A stretch of 64,000 nt of DNA from G963667855 sp963667855. GTDB taxonomy: Bacteria; Planctomycetota; Phycisphaerae; UBA1845. Position numbers and translations under genes: made by a program. Positions 17,852 to 26,890 of the stretch are shown here, one piece after another. Every line of letters starts with the position of its first letter. Positions within the stretch are counted from its first letter, which is position 1. Below the pieces are notes generated by a model that ran no database searches, was not told the DNA's origin, and saw nothing but the letters and a program-made list of their open reading frames with translations. The stretch is taken from the NCBI GenBank assembly GCA_963667855.2, contig CAXXKI010000009.1, forward strand, positions 124,001 through 188,000, given 5' to 3'.

Positions 17852-18176
17852 TCCTATCCCTCCAAGAGAGAAACCGGTTACCTGGTTGTTTGATGGGAGT
17901 TCTCTTTCTCCTCCATCTCAACCTTGAATATAGCAGGGTGAAGTGGCTGATTCAAGAAAACACAACTTGCCGCCAATACAGAAGTTACAACATCGAATTA
18001 ATTAAAACACCTACACCGGGAAAAATCCAAAGATTTATGCAGAGTTATGGGGACTAAGTGGATTCATAGAATATGCCCTCTTAATACGGAAATGAAATCG
18101 AATGGACGACAGCAAAACACGATTTTCTGGTGGATTTATATGAAGTCGCGAAGGACTACTGATTAAAGCAAGTTGA

Positions 18177-18539
18177 TTAGGTATCCCGGTTTTCCGCTCC
18201 CTTGATTAAACCCGAAAGCATTCTGGCCATCTCTTCGAGGGTATCTTTCAACTCTTTTTGCCTGGTTCGCTCGATTAACTTTTGCCTGGCAGCCAGCTCC
18301 AACAGCGGTACGCATTCCTGCAGGCTGCCTCTGGCTATGGCGAAGAAATTCTTGCGGTCCACCTTGGTGAACCGGCCGTTACCTTCGGCTATGTTGGTGG
18401 AAATGGATAGCGACGCACGGTTCAACTGGTCGGCCAGGTAATAGTTGCCTCTTGGGAATTCTCTGGTTTCCGCGTTGATTGATTCGGCGAAGTCTACGGC
18501 TTTCTGGTAGACGTTTAACTTCTCGAAGGTGAAGGACAC
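18177..18539 (-). CDS. Four-helix-bundle protein (23S rRNA intervening-sequence family)
   Basis: 120 residues, all helical, matching the S23/IVS family: FEKLNVYQKAVDFAESI, YYLADQLNRASLSISTNIAEGNGR and FFAIARGSLQECVPLLELA. Starts at a GTG with AGGAGG in front. The family forms pentamers and is found both inside 23S rRNA intervening sequences and, as here, free standing; its molecular role is not known. It sits just beside the 160-bp direct repeats. Confidence 0.92.
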   Translation of the reverse strand: MSFTFEKLNVYQKAVDFAESINAETREFPRGNYYLADQLNRASLSISTNIAEGNGRFTKVDRKNFFAIARGSLQECVPLLELAARQKLIERTRQKELKDTLEEMARMLSGLIKGAENRDT

Positions 18540-18581
18540 TTTTCGCCTCCTTTTGTTTAATAGAGATGATGTGGCCCAGTC

Positions 18582-18741
18582 TACGACGAGCGTAACGACA
18601 GAGAGTAGAGAGTTGAGAGTAGACCGCAGGAGACGGGGCGGTTGACTGCCGCTAGTCTCGTTGTTTTTGTTTGTTTTCTTTTTCTACTTTCTACTCTCTG
18701 TTTTCTCCTGCTCTAGTTTTAAAGCCACGGCATATGCCGTG
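18582..18741 (+). repeat. 160-bp direct repeat, copy 1
   Basis: Begins TACGACGAGCGTAACGACAG and ends with GCATATGCCGTG. Nearly identical to copy 2 at 18843-19002; I see only two base differences. It contains internal complementary tracts: a GAGAGTAGAGAGTTGAGAGTAG segment and, later, CTACTTTCTACTCTCTG, so the transcript or single strand could fold on itself. Confidence 0.9.
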
Positions 18742-18842
18742 ATTATTCCTAATTGTTTTTCCGCTGTACCGTAGGCCGTGCTCTTTAAAAGCATAAGAGA
18801 AACCTCCGCTTCTTGTTACAATTTTAAAAGCATGGCCCTTGT

Positions 18843-19002
18843 TACGACGAGCGTAACGACAGAGAGTAGAGAGTTGAGAGTAGACCGCAGGAGACGGGGC
18901 GGTTGAATGCCACTAGTCTCGTTGTTTTTGTTTGTTTTCTTTTTCTACTTTCTACTCTCTGTTTTCTCCTGCTCTAGTTTTAAAGCCACGGCATATGCCG
19001 TG
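18843..19002 (+). repeat. 160-bp direct repeat, copy 2
   Basis: Second copy of the repeat, 101 bp after copy 1. Its right end runs into a 38-bp perfect palindrome centred at 18994/18995. In copy 1 the right half of that palindrome is degraded. Nothing between the copies looks like a gene. Confidence 0.9.
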
Positions 19003-19013
19003 GCTTTAAAACT
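18976..19013. repeat. 38-bp perfect palindrome
   Basis: The left half contains TTTTAAAGCCACGGCAT and the right half is its exact complement. The sequence AAAGCCACGGCATATGCCGTGGCTTT would form a strong cruciform or RNA hairpin followed by A/T tracts. It may end a mobile miniature element or terminate transcription. Confidence 0.85.
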
Positions 19014-19276
19014 CGGGGCGACACGCGTTGAACCCGAAAAGATAGCGTTTTTAGACGTCTCTGAGCTGGCCCTTACCTAACGATGCGTATGAAACGCTAC
19101 CAAATCAGTTTCACAGGTAGTCATGTTTGCGCCAAGTTGGAAACCGATACCAACAACCAGGTGCCCTTCGATTTTTCATCGTTATTCAGGTTCACAAAAC
19201 CACTACATCTATAAAGGAGATGTCGAATTCGCCTCACGACCATCTTCTCTCATAGTTAACTGATAAGCCATCCACA

Positions 19277-20641
19277 CTAATCTACGAACTTAAAAGCATA
19301 TAGACATACATCCTCAAGCTCGAACCTTAACTGAATGTTTTGACCAAGGAGAGACGCCAGCTTGTCAGCATTTTCCCAAGTAATCTCAGAATCTGTAAGC
19401 CCCTTATTGACAGTAATGCTACTCACAAGACCGTTATTCTCGTGCCCTACAACTGAAACACGAATCTGCCCATTGGTTGCATCGGCAGTAACTGCGATAC
19501 CTTTCCTTATACAGTAGATGGGGCGAGTGATCAGAACGCCAGTTCCTTTCCGCTCCACAGGTTCAATTGCAGCGAAGCGATACTTTCCGATGCGAGCCAA
19601 GCACAATCCAGTCATTCGATCAAGTGCCAAGTGTTTACCAGCACTTCCAGCATAGTATATTAAGACACCTTCCTCACATTCAATTGGATGTGCGGCAGCA
19701 AAAACACAATCTCGGTCGTAGCCCTTGTCCCGCTTTATAAATGCTCTCCCTGCATGAATACGCTCCCAAGTGTACAGATCCGGGCTCCAAGCGAGTTCAC
19801 AGTCCACCGTATCGAGCTTATTGCGCATCATCAATAGGCCGAGGTATAATCCATAGTAGGGAAACACGATCATTGCGTATGGTTCCCGGGAGCTTCGAGG
19901 ATCATCATGAAGGATCACCGTGGCCTCAGTCCAGGTGACGAAATCTTTGCTCGTAGCCATTGCTAGGTTCTTAATAGACTTTCCCACATACCGGCGTATT
20001 ATTGCCACATATCGTTGCGAGATCGCCTCCCAGAACACGCTGTGGTGCGTATTTCCTCGTGGCTTGATTGTGTTACATTGGCTCCCTTTACTCCACACTA
20101 AACCATCCCTGGAGAAAGTAACATAGATGTTTTTGTCATCGTCTCCACCGTTGTGATCTCGTTGATCGTGTTTAAAAATCGCCTTGAAGCGTTTCTCTGG
20201 ATTTGGATCGGCTGCGTCGTACATCACACCAGTACCATGGGGGCCGCGTGAACATCCAGTGCTCGGACCGTTAGGGATGTATGGCCCCATCATCACGATG
20301 TTATTGTTCCGGTTGCCTTCAAAGTCGAGAAGGCCTAGTTCAGGCTTATCCCAATCAATACCGTTCGTCGATTCGGCATAACAGACGATGACTTCTCTAT
20401 TTTCAGGTTCTTTCGGAGGCGTCCAAGTCCGGAAAGGGCTGTACCAACACGCGAACTTACTCTTATCTTCCTCGTATATCACATTGGCATACATATTGTC
20501 TAAACGAAATTCCCATGGTTTATCGGCTTGCAACAAGGGGTTTGCTGGATCCTTCTCCACTCTGCCGGGGACAAGCCAGATGCCAGACGCATGTTGCCAA
20601 ACCCGTTTATCGATTAACAAATAAACATCATTGACCATCAA
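19277..20641 (-). CDS. Five-bladed beta-propeller glycoside hydrolase-like protein (GH32/43/62-like fold)
   Basis: A 454-residue cytoplasmic-looking protein without a signal peptide. It carries repeated blade motifs typical of the GH32/GH43/GH130 superfamily and of the related 'glycosyl hydrolase' proteins common in Planctomycetota: WYSPFRTW, CYAESTNGIDWDKPELG, VTFSRDGLVWSKG, MATSKDFVTWTEA and LAWSPDLYTWERI. The last 100 residues form a separate beta domain (QIRVSVVGHENNGLVSS). Substrate and exact family cannot be named, and catalytic acids cannot be placed with confidence. A single gene, with unrelated neighbours. Confidence 0.75.
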   Translation of the reverse strand: MMVNDVYLLIDKRVWQHASGIWLVPGRVEKDPANPLLQADKPWEFRLDNMYANVIYEEDKSKFACWYSPFRTWTPPKEPENREVIVCYAESTNGIDWDKPELGLLDFEGNRNNNIVMMGPYIPNGPSTGCSRGPHGTGVMYDAADPNPEKRFKAIFKHDQRDHNGGDDDKNIYVTFSRDGLVWSKGSQCNTIKPRGNTHHSVFWEAISQRYVAIIRRYVGKSIKNLAMATSKDFVTWTEATVILHDDPRSSREPYAMIVFPYYGLYLGLLMMRNKLDTVDCELAWSPDLYTWERIHAGRAFIKRDKGYDRDCVFAAAHPIECEEGVLIYYAGSAGKHLALDRMTGLCLARIGKYRFAAIEPVERKGTGVLITRPIYCIRKGIAVTADATNGQIRVSVVGHENNGLVSSITVNKGLTDSEITWENADKLASLLGQNIQLRFELEDVCLYAFKFVD

Positions 20642-20971
20642 ACAAACTCCACAGGATATCGCCAGACAATCTAGAACCGGCTGTTTTTAATTCTCGTTTA
20701 CGTTATTTCTTCTCTATATGCAAAACCTCATCGATGCCCTTGACTTTTATTGTTTTCTAAAATCCTTCTTACTCTCTTGGGCGGTTGCTTTTGCCTGCAA
20801 CGCGGATAATGGTAGCCGCCTCGGTAAGACGACCAATAGGTCAACTGAATGAGAACTGTTTCACTTGTACGGCTCACTGTGCACAACCTGACAGTATCGT
20901 ATGTTCAGTAAACCACACGTAGACAAAAGGATGCATCTCGTTTTCAGCGGACGTACTCGATCCTGGTTCGT
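20642..20971. other. Intergenic region, no gene seen
   Basis: About 330 bp between the glycosidase-like gene and the 3' end of the GTPase-associated operon. I see no gene or strong hairpin. This may be the left limit of the accessory island. Confidence 0.5.
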
Positions 20972-23731
20972 TCAGTCCCATGCCTCAAAGAAATCTGGAT
21001 AGCGGAGCATCTGTCGAATCTCATCCGCCAACAGTTTTGCATTAGGATTCGCACGGCCAGAGAGATCTTCAAGTACTCTCTTACAGTAACTCTCGCCGCC
21101 GGTCCTGCGGATTAGTCGCTTGAAGATCTTCCTGAGAAGATGTGGGTTCGATGCCGCTACTGCAATGTCCCCAGGTGGCCACTCGGAACAGGTAAACGCG
21201 TTTACCAACTTTCGCCTAAGCTCCTTTCCCTTATCCCAATCGAAAATACGAAAAAGTGACTCCGTCTCAACCGGCAGCACTGACGATTCTGTTACCGCTA
21301 CGTATACCTCATAGAACGATTCGGCCACTACGGCCCCCAAAGGAAATCGAGTGTTCTTAAATGCGAACTCAAGCGCCTGTACACAAAGCGTGAGTATCGT
21401 ACTCCGATTCTTACATTCGCTCCTTGAACGCTTTAGGACGTTCGCCCAAATATAGCCCAAGGCAGGAGACCACTCAGTACAATGAATGCGTACCAACGAG
21501 TCGATCAAATCTGGAAGAACGGCCGGCTTCCGTTTGTAAAGTGCCAAAGGTGCGTTTTCAAGCCATCGCCAAACGTTATACCAATAAAAAACGCTCTCGG
21601 ATATATTATAAATCAGGACAGTTCTCAATTCCTGTAAACGCACGTCTTCGATCCAAGAAGCAACTTTGGGGTAATTTTGGAGGAATTTCGTTTGCTCTTC
21701 CGTAATCGTACCTAAAACATATGAGCGTATCAAAGTTCGCACCGTAATATCGATAAGTCGGTCAAAGTACGGTTGGTTAATCGCACGCAAAACAAGTGGC
21801 AAAAACTCAGAAGATTCAACTATAGGTATAGTGGATACTTCTGCCAAAAGGTTCTCCGTCTCTCTCGCGACTAGCGACGTGTCTATTCTGTCTGTTTGGA
21901 GTAGAGTAGCTATAAGACAAGGATTTTTTTGAGCGGTGTCCTTAAGCCAGATCGGAAATCTCTCATGCCGTGCGCGCTGCAAAAATTCCGCGAGAACGAG
22001 CGGGCGATACTCAGATTGTACGCTCTTGCAGGTTATCAGCTCACGAAGCCCAATCTCCGATGCGGCGAATGTTCCGGCAATAACATAGGCAATTGCCTCG
22101 TTCCATTGTTCACGTTGACTTGCCCACTCACGCGTGGCGGTTTGAAACTTCTGTGATATAAGCTGAATAACAGTGTTTCCGATAACATCATTAGATAGAG
22201 TTTCGGTATTTTCTAATAGAATATCCAGCACATCCGCTACATCATCTGTACCCAGATTCTTTAGAAGTGCTGATAATAGGTCGGCGTCCTCTGCTCCAAG
22301 GAATGGAAGAACTGTTTTGCGAAGAGCTCTTCGTATGTCGTCTTCACAATCGCATAAAACCCATGAAAGCAAAAACTCTCTTGTTTTTAGGCTATTATTG
22401 GTTGGTACACAGTTGCCGATATAGGCTATAGCAACAGTATAGTCGAATTGAAGTATTTGAGCACATAGAGAAGAGGACAAGCGAACCATATTTAGTTTTT
22501 TCGGGTGGTCCATCATTAGCATTTGAAGTCCCCGCAATAGACCGTGACCAAACCAGGTTTTACCAAGTTTGCCTGCCTCGGTTATGGATTTCGCAGCTTC
22601 AATAGTCAGTTCTGGGAACCGTACGGCATACGTTGACACAACGTCGGTAATTCGACAACCGAAATCCGCTTCTACTGTTGAATACGCAGGACGACGCAAA
22701 CGATCCTCGATAAATAACAAACATTCAAGACCATCTACAGCTTCGTCCGCATCAGATGCCACACGTAGCGCATTGTCTACCGCGCGACGCTTTGACGTCA
22801 CTCCCGCATTAGGTGAATTGGCCATAGATTCGACTAAATCCATGACACTGACTGCCTCTTGGGGGACCGTTAAACTACTGTTAGTGAGTGATTCTACAAG
22901 AAACAACCGACGAATTAGTGTAGGATCATCATCAAGTTCATTCCAAAGGTCGGATACCGAACTCTTATCGAACAACGACGTAGAAAAAAGACGTTTTGTC
23001 CACCATTGACACCATTCATCCAACCGATTTTTTGCAATTAACGGTTCTCTCGCACTATCTATTATATGCTCAGAATTCATTTTCAGAAAACGAGGATAGG
23101 ACTCCCTCGGTGCAAACATAACGTCAAACGGCTGGTTCTCAAGAATCCGAGGTTGAAGGCTATAGGTACAGCAAGAAAAACTAGCCCTCAATTTCGGCCA
23201 TAGCCCACGCAACAGAAGCCAAAGCACTGCTGTTGAGTTTGCTTGTCCGAACCATACAATCGGTCGTCTACCTTCACCAAAATACCGTTGAACGAATTCA
23301 ATCGTTGAATTGCGGTTGAATTTGCTGATCATAGGATGATCGTCGCTAAGTTTGGTTGGACACAACAAAGATGACCTAAAACTATCGGTACTTGATTGTT
23401 CAATTGGCAAACGGAACAAGTGTTCCAGAATATGAGGATCTTTCATGAATTGCCATGCACTCATTGGTACTAATAATGTATGGGTAATCACACATCCTGC
23501 CCGCCGAGCGTAAAAGTCTGGCCAAGTTCTCCCCAATGCAAAGTACGGGGCGTCAGAAAGTGGATAAATCGTTAGGTATGGAGAGAAGTCAGGAGTGTCA
23601 CATAAACTCCCCGACAGGTCGCTCAGACGGTTTACGAGGTCAGCGTCCCTTGTTGGTAAATCAATGCTGCTAGCCAAGAGTTCGTGACCACGTCGATATC
23701 CATGAAGAAGCTGTTCTATGTTAACGTTCAC
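20972..23731 (-). CDS. GTPase-associated protein 1 (GAP1) of a predicted GTPase-centred immune system
   Basis: A 919-residue protein starting at a GTG. The N-terminal 150 residues match the GAP1-N1 pattern as I know it: IEQLLHGYRRGHELLASSI, LVNRLSDLSGS, LTIYPLSDAPYFALGRTWPD and GCVITHTLLVP. The remaining two thirds are helical, HEAT-like in appearance, and correspond to the GAP1 middle and C-terminal domains. Family knowledge: GAP1 is encoded with two GTPases and a helical partner in predicted bacterial immune or conflict systems; its biochemical role is not established. It is the last gene of a five-gene operon and lies 10 bp after its neighbour. Confidence 0.82.
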   Translation of the reverse strand: MNVNIEQLLHGYRRGHELLASSIDLPTRDADLVNRLSDLSGSLCDTPDFSPYLTIYPLSDAPYFALGRTWPDFYARRAGCVITHTLLVPMSAWQFMKDPHILEHLFRLPIEQSSTDSFRSSLLCPTKLSDDHPMISKFNRNSTIEFVQRYFGEGRRPIVWFGQANSTAVLWLLLRGLWPKLRASFSCCTYSLQPRILENQPFDVMFAPRESYPRFLKMNSEHIIDSAREPLIAKNRLDEWCQWWTKRLFSTSLFDKSSVSDLWNELDDDPTLIRRLFLVESLTNSSLTVPQEAVSVMDLVESMANSPNAGVTSKRRAVDNALRVASDADEAVDGLECLLFIEDRLRRPAYSTVEADFGCRITDVVSTYAVRFPELTIEAAKSITEAGKLGKTWFGHGLLRGLQMLMMDHPKKLNMVRLSSSLCAQILQFDYTVAIAYIGNCVPTNNSLKTREFLLSWVLCDCEDDIRRALRKTVLPFLGAEDADLLSALLKNLGTDDVADVLDILLENTETLSNDVIGNTVIQLISQKFQTATREWASQREQWNEAIAYVIAGTFAASEIGLRELITCKSVQSEYRPLVLAEFLQRARHERFPIWLKDTAQKNPCLIATLLQTDRIDTSLVARETENLLAEVSTIPIVESSEFLPLVLRAINQPYFDRLIDITVRTLIRSYVLGTITEEQTKFLQNYPKVASWIEDVRLQELRTVLIYNISESVFYWYNVWRWLENAPLALYKRKPAVLPDLIDSLVRIHCTEWSPALGYIWANVLKRSRSECKNRSTILTLCVQALEFAFKNTRFPLGAVVAESFYEVYVAVTESSVLPVETESLFRIFDWDKGKELRRKLVNAFTCSEWPPGDIAVAASNPHLLRKIFKRLIRRTGGESYCKRVLEDLSGRANPNAKLLADEIRQMLRYPDFFEAWD

Positions 23732-23741
23732 AGTCCCAATC

Positions 23742-24737
23742 TCATATCGTAGGACTCGGAAGAAGCTTCATCGCCCATGCAACCGGCAATGTGATATCTT
23801 GCGATTTATCAAGTGATTCACCCAATGAGTGAATAACATAGCCAAAGTCGTGCGGATTACCGTTGGAATACAATCTCTTAAAATCGTCGTCGTTCGCAAG
23901 ATCACCAGATACTATACTTACACCAAAGAACTGAAAGTCAAAGTCGTCAGAATTAGTCTCGATATATTGGTGTAATAATGGAAAATTATCTTTTACATAT
24001 TCAGCCGGTTGTATATTTTGTTGATCAATAGGAACAGCATCCCAAGCGGATATGACAATCCCAACACGAGGACGATATTCACCTCCGAATTTTTCAGTGA
24101 ACGCTCGACGAAGGAACTGTATCCAATCTGTCAGTATTACTTGGGTCGGATGTTCAATCAGCTGTCGCTCACGATGACTATCCTCCTTGCGTAACATAGG
24201 TAATCCTAAGTTGGTGGCAGTGCTATTTCTCGAAACGTACGTATCATCCTCGCCAACGCAATCTGCCGCTTTCATGGGTCCGCCATACTTATCAAAACAT
24301 GTCGCCCAATCAAGTGGCGCAACAATAGCATCGGATCCTGCTCGAATGAAAACGAGGCATCCGCATCGATCAGATATTTGTTCCTCCCATACATGTGACC
24401 ATTGTCGGTTTCGGTAAACCGTAAGTATTTGCTCGCCAGGCACATCCGGTACGGCCAAAACACCTGATCGAACTCCGCCCGCTGTCCTAGAAGTTTTAAC
24501 AGGAATAAAAACACGTTCTTGAACCTCTTCAGATGTGTGGGCAGCAAACTCCCCCTCAAGAAGCCTTTCGCTACCTGTTCGAAGGTACTCAACCTCGTCA
24601 GGTAGACCATCCATAACAAGCACACCCGTGCCACTTCTAACCGCTATCCACAAACGAAATAGGAAGTTCGATTTCCCTGCGTCGGGGCCACCGATTAGAA
24701 TGACAGAATTGCGATGGGTAGAGCTGGTGTCGCTCAT
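23742..24737 (-). CDS. TRAFAC-type GTPase of the GAP1 system (double-GTPase 1)
   Basis: A 331-residue GTPase. G1 is GGPDAGKSN at residues 16-24, G3 is VPDVPGEQ near 95-102, and a G4-like ISAWD lies near residue 232. No membrane segment. In the family description I recall, this GTPase (DO-GTPase1) pairs with the product of the preceding gene (DO-GTPase2), and the pair switches on an effector in response to an unknown trigger. Its start overlaps the stop of that gene by 4 bp, which supports fixed stoichiometry. Confidence 0.82.
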   Translation of the reverse strand: MSDTSSTHRNSVILIGGPDAGKSNFLFRLWIAVRSGTGVLVMDGLPDEVEYLRTGSERLLEGEFAAHTSEEVQERVFIPVKTSRTAGGVRSGVLAVPDVPGEQILTVYRNRQWSHVWEEQISDRCGCLVFIRAGSDAIVAPLDWATCFDKYGGPMKAADCVGEDDTYVSRNSTATNLGLPMLRKEDSHRERQLIEHPTQVILTDWIQFLRRAFTEKFGGEYRPRVGIVISAWDAVPIDQQNIQPAEYVKDNFPLLHQYIETNSDDFDFQFFGVSIVSGDLANDDDFKRLYSNGNPHDFGYVIHSLGESLDKSQDITLPVAWAMKLLPSPTI

Positions 24738-25780
24738 CTTCCGGTACCCCGAAAATTCATAAAAATCCGTCCATCGCTAACTAGGTTCGACTCTCTCCGC
24801 TTATCGCTAACTGGAGCTAAATCATGTTTCAAAATTCGGTCCACGGGCTCAAATACGCCAACCCCACTCTGAACAACGCTTGGTGATTTAGAAAACGAAG
24901 CACTAAGTGTTTCCCTCGGCGAAAAACCCAAGTGACGTCCGTACTCCAGAAGATCGTCTAGAAGATCCGGCCGCCGCATCTCGATAGTATCACACTTAGC
25001 CACAAGGACTTCGAGGGGTACAGAGGGATCAATGCCAACTGAGTGTATCAAACGCTCCATTAGTTGCTTAGACCGTTCAATCTCAGAGTATTTTGTATCC
25101 GACATAAGCGCCCCCCCGTCCACAACGAGAACAATGCCGTCAGCCCGTCTGAGAAATTCAAAGCGGCCTGCAGCAGAGGATCTATCTACGAGATGTTTGC
25201 ACCACTCACCTGGTAAATCTGTAAACATAACGTCAAAACGCCGCATATGTTGTGGTTTCTCGCAAAACGCTATGTGCAATAAAGCGGGTTGCCGGTAATC
25301 AGATAGATGTGTATGCTCAGCAAGTTGATCCGGTAAATTTTCAAGGTTCCAGTCACGAAGACGGCGTGCACGGTCCTCGAAACCCTTAAGTGTCATGCTT
25401 CCAGCGAAAACGTAACCGTTAGGTAATACTCCATTGGACACCTTAAGGTATAGAGAAAGCAGAAAACATGTTTTACCAACATTGGAGGTACCGAGAACAC
25501 CAACCATATGATAATACCGAGCCCGACCAATCTCAGCTACTTCGTCGGTACCAAGTTCCAAGCCTGTATCAAAATAACGAGCTGCATCCGCCGGTAAAGG
25601 AATCGGAGTTTTTTGTTCGCTTACCGTTACCGAGGGCGTTGCTCCTAACGCCGCATCGGGTTCGTCTTGAACAACAAGTTGGTAATTGGGACATTCAGAT
25701 TCTGGTGTTTTGTGAGAGAGAAGACAGATACCTGTCTCGCCAACCATACAACCAGGTTTTTTACACGTTACTTTCTCCAC
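24734..25780 (-). CDS. Second TRAFAC-type GTPase of the GAP1 system (double-GTPase 2)
   Basis: 348 residues. The N-terminus has four Cys (C6, C11, C19, C30 in CKKPGCMVGETGICLLS and ESECPNY), probably a small zinc site. A linker follows, then the GTPase domain: GTSNVGKT at 97-104, FTDLPGEW for G3, and VAKCDTIE for G4, which is closer to the standard TKxD than in its partner. The C-terminus ends in a polar tail. It is translationally coupled to double-GTPase 1 and lies 3 bp after the helical protein gene. The role as a heterodimeric switch is an inference from family context. Confidence 0.82.
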   Translation of the reverse strand: MEKVTCKKPGCMVGETGICLLSHKTPESECPNYQLVVQDEPDAALGATPSVTVSEQKTPIPLPADAARYFDTGLELGTDEVAEIGRARYYHMVGVLGTSNVGKTCFLLSLYLKVSNGVLPNGYVFAGSMTLKGFEDRARRLRDWNLENLPDQLAEHTHLSDYRQPALLHIAFCEKPQHMRRFDVMFTDLPGEWCKHLVDRSSAAGRFEFLRRADGIVLVVDGGALMSDTKYSEIERSKQLMERLIHSVGIDPSVPLEVLVAKCDTIEMRRPDLLDDLLEYGRHLGFSPRETLSASFSKSPSVVQSGVGVFEPVDRILKHDLAPVSDKRRESNLVSDGRIFMNFRGTGR

Positions 25781-25783
25781 TCC

Positions 25784-26884
25784 TTAATCCCCATCCAATA
25801 GGTTGTACTGTCTATGTGCGATTCGTTCCATCATGATATGCACTGCTATGTCGCCGACATCGTAATTCGCGGACGCCTTCAGCCCCGTTTTTCGCTCGAA
25901 TTCGGCGGACCAGCACGACGCACCTTGGCTTTCAACTAAACGAGCGGCTAACCAGGATAAGGGGAAGATCTGTGGGTACTTTTGTGCTATCGTTTTGGCA
26001 CAATCATCGGCAACCAGTAAACCATTAAACGGCTCACTCCAGTCCTCCACGATCTGCTCCAAAGACTTCTTAGGTATTTTTTTTCTTCCCGCTTTAAATG
26101 CTCGCCGGACCATAGCTTCCGCGCTCTGAGCCGGAGGCAAGTCACATAGGTTTGCGAACTCTACGCCGCAAACAATAGCCGCCGCCCCAAGAGCTAAATC
26201 GGAAATCGCATCGCCCGTAGTAACGGAAGCACCTGCAAACATCCACCATAAAATATTTAACTCTTCACGATCAATCAATATCTGTTGGTGAAGCGTCGTT
26301 ATCGTATCGTCAACGGATGTTATAAGTGCGGTAAGTCCAGCAGCCGGATCAACGGGCGTTTTTTTAAGCTTTTCTATATTCCTTTCGAGTATCGCGGAGC
26401 GTTGGCGACAAAGTTGGCCCGCCCTGGCCAGTACTTCGACCGCCTCAGCGCACAACTCATTCAGCACCTGTTCAAGGTACCTTTTTTTCTGCCCAGGCCT
26501 TGGGTATCTACTTGATCGGATTAATGAGGCAACAAGGATTGCTATATCTTGGGGTGATTCGCTTGCATCACGAACAATTAATTCTCCTAACCCCAGAGCG
26601 ACGATGACTCGCAATTCCATCGAATTCTCACTAAGATCTTGCGGAAACGCTGAGTCGTGCATCTTGATCGCAGAAATTACGGCTTGAACCAACGGTGAAT
26701 TCTGCGCGAACCCAGATTCAAAACCACCCACAACTGCGGCAACAGAATCCACGACAAGATCCCATTCGCTTGCTTCGTCCAACACCTTTACAAATTCTCT
26801 CACTGCTTTTTCACGCAATTCCAATCTCTCGCCAGATGGTTTTGCATTAACTACTCTATACCATTCAAAAAGTCGGCTTAACAT
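25784..26884 (-). CDS. GTPase-associated all-helical protein (GASH)
   Basis: 366 residues, almost wholly alpha-helical. It starts LSRLFEWYRVVNAKPSGERLELR, a pattern I associate with the 'GTPase-associated system all-helical protein'. No catalytic motif. The C-terminal part (FSEPFNGLL-type turns, LSWLAARLVESQGA) is also helical. It lies between the effector gene (6 bp upstream) and the two GTPases (3 bp downstream), the position expected of an adaptor linking the GTPases to the effector. The call relies on context as much as on sequence. Confidence 0.75.
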   Translation of the reverse strand: MLSRLFEWYRVVNAKPSGERLELREKAVREFVKVLDEASEWDLVVDSVAAVVGGFESGFAQNSPLVQAVISAIKMHDSAFPQDLSENSMELRVIVALGLGELIVRDASESPQDIAILVASLIRSSRYPRPGQKKRYLEQVLNELCAEAVEVLARAGQLCRQRSAILERNIEKLKKTPVDPAAGLTALITSVDDTITTLHQQILIDREELNILWWMFAGASVTTGDAISDLALGAAAIVCGVEFANLCDLPPAQSAEAMVRRAFKAGRKKIPKKSLEQIVEDWSEPFNGLLVADDCAKTIAQKYPQIFPLSWLAARLVESQGASCWSAEFERKTGLKASANYDVGDIAVHIMMERIAHRQYNLLDGD

Positions 26885-26890
26885 TAGTAT

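Noticed and set aside
18582..19002. The 160-bp repeats as a CRISPR array
   Set aside because: Only two copies, far too long for CRISPR repeats, and no cas genes are in the window.
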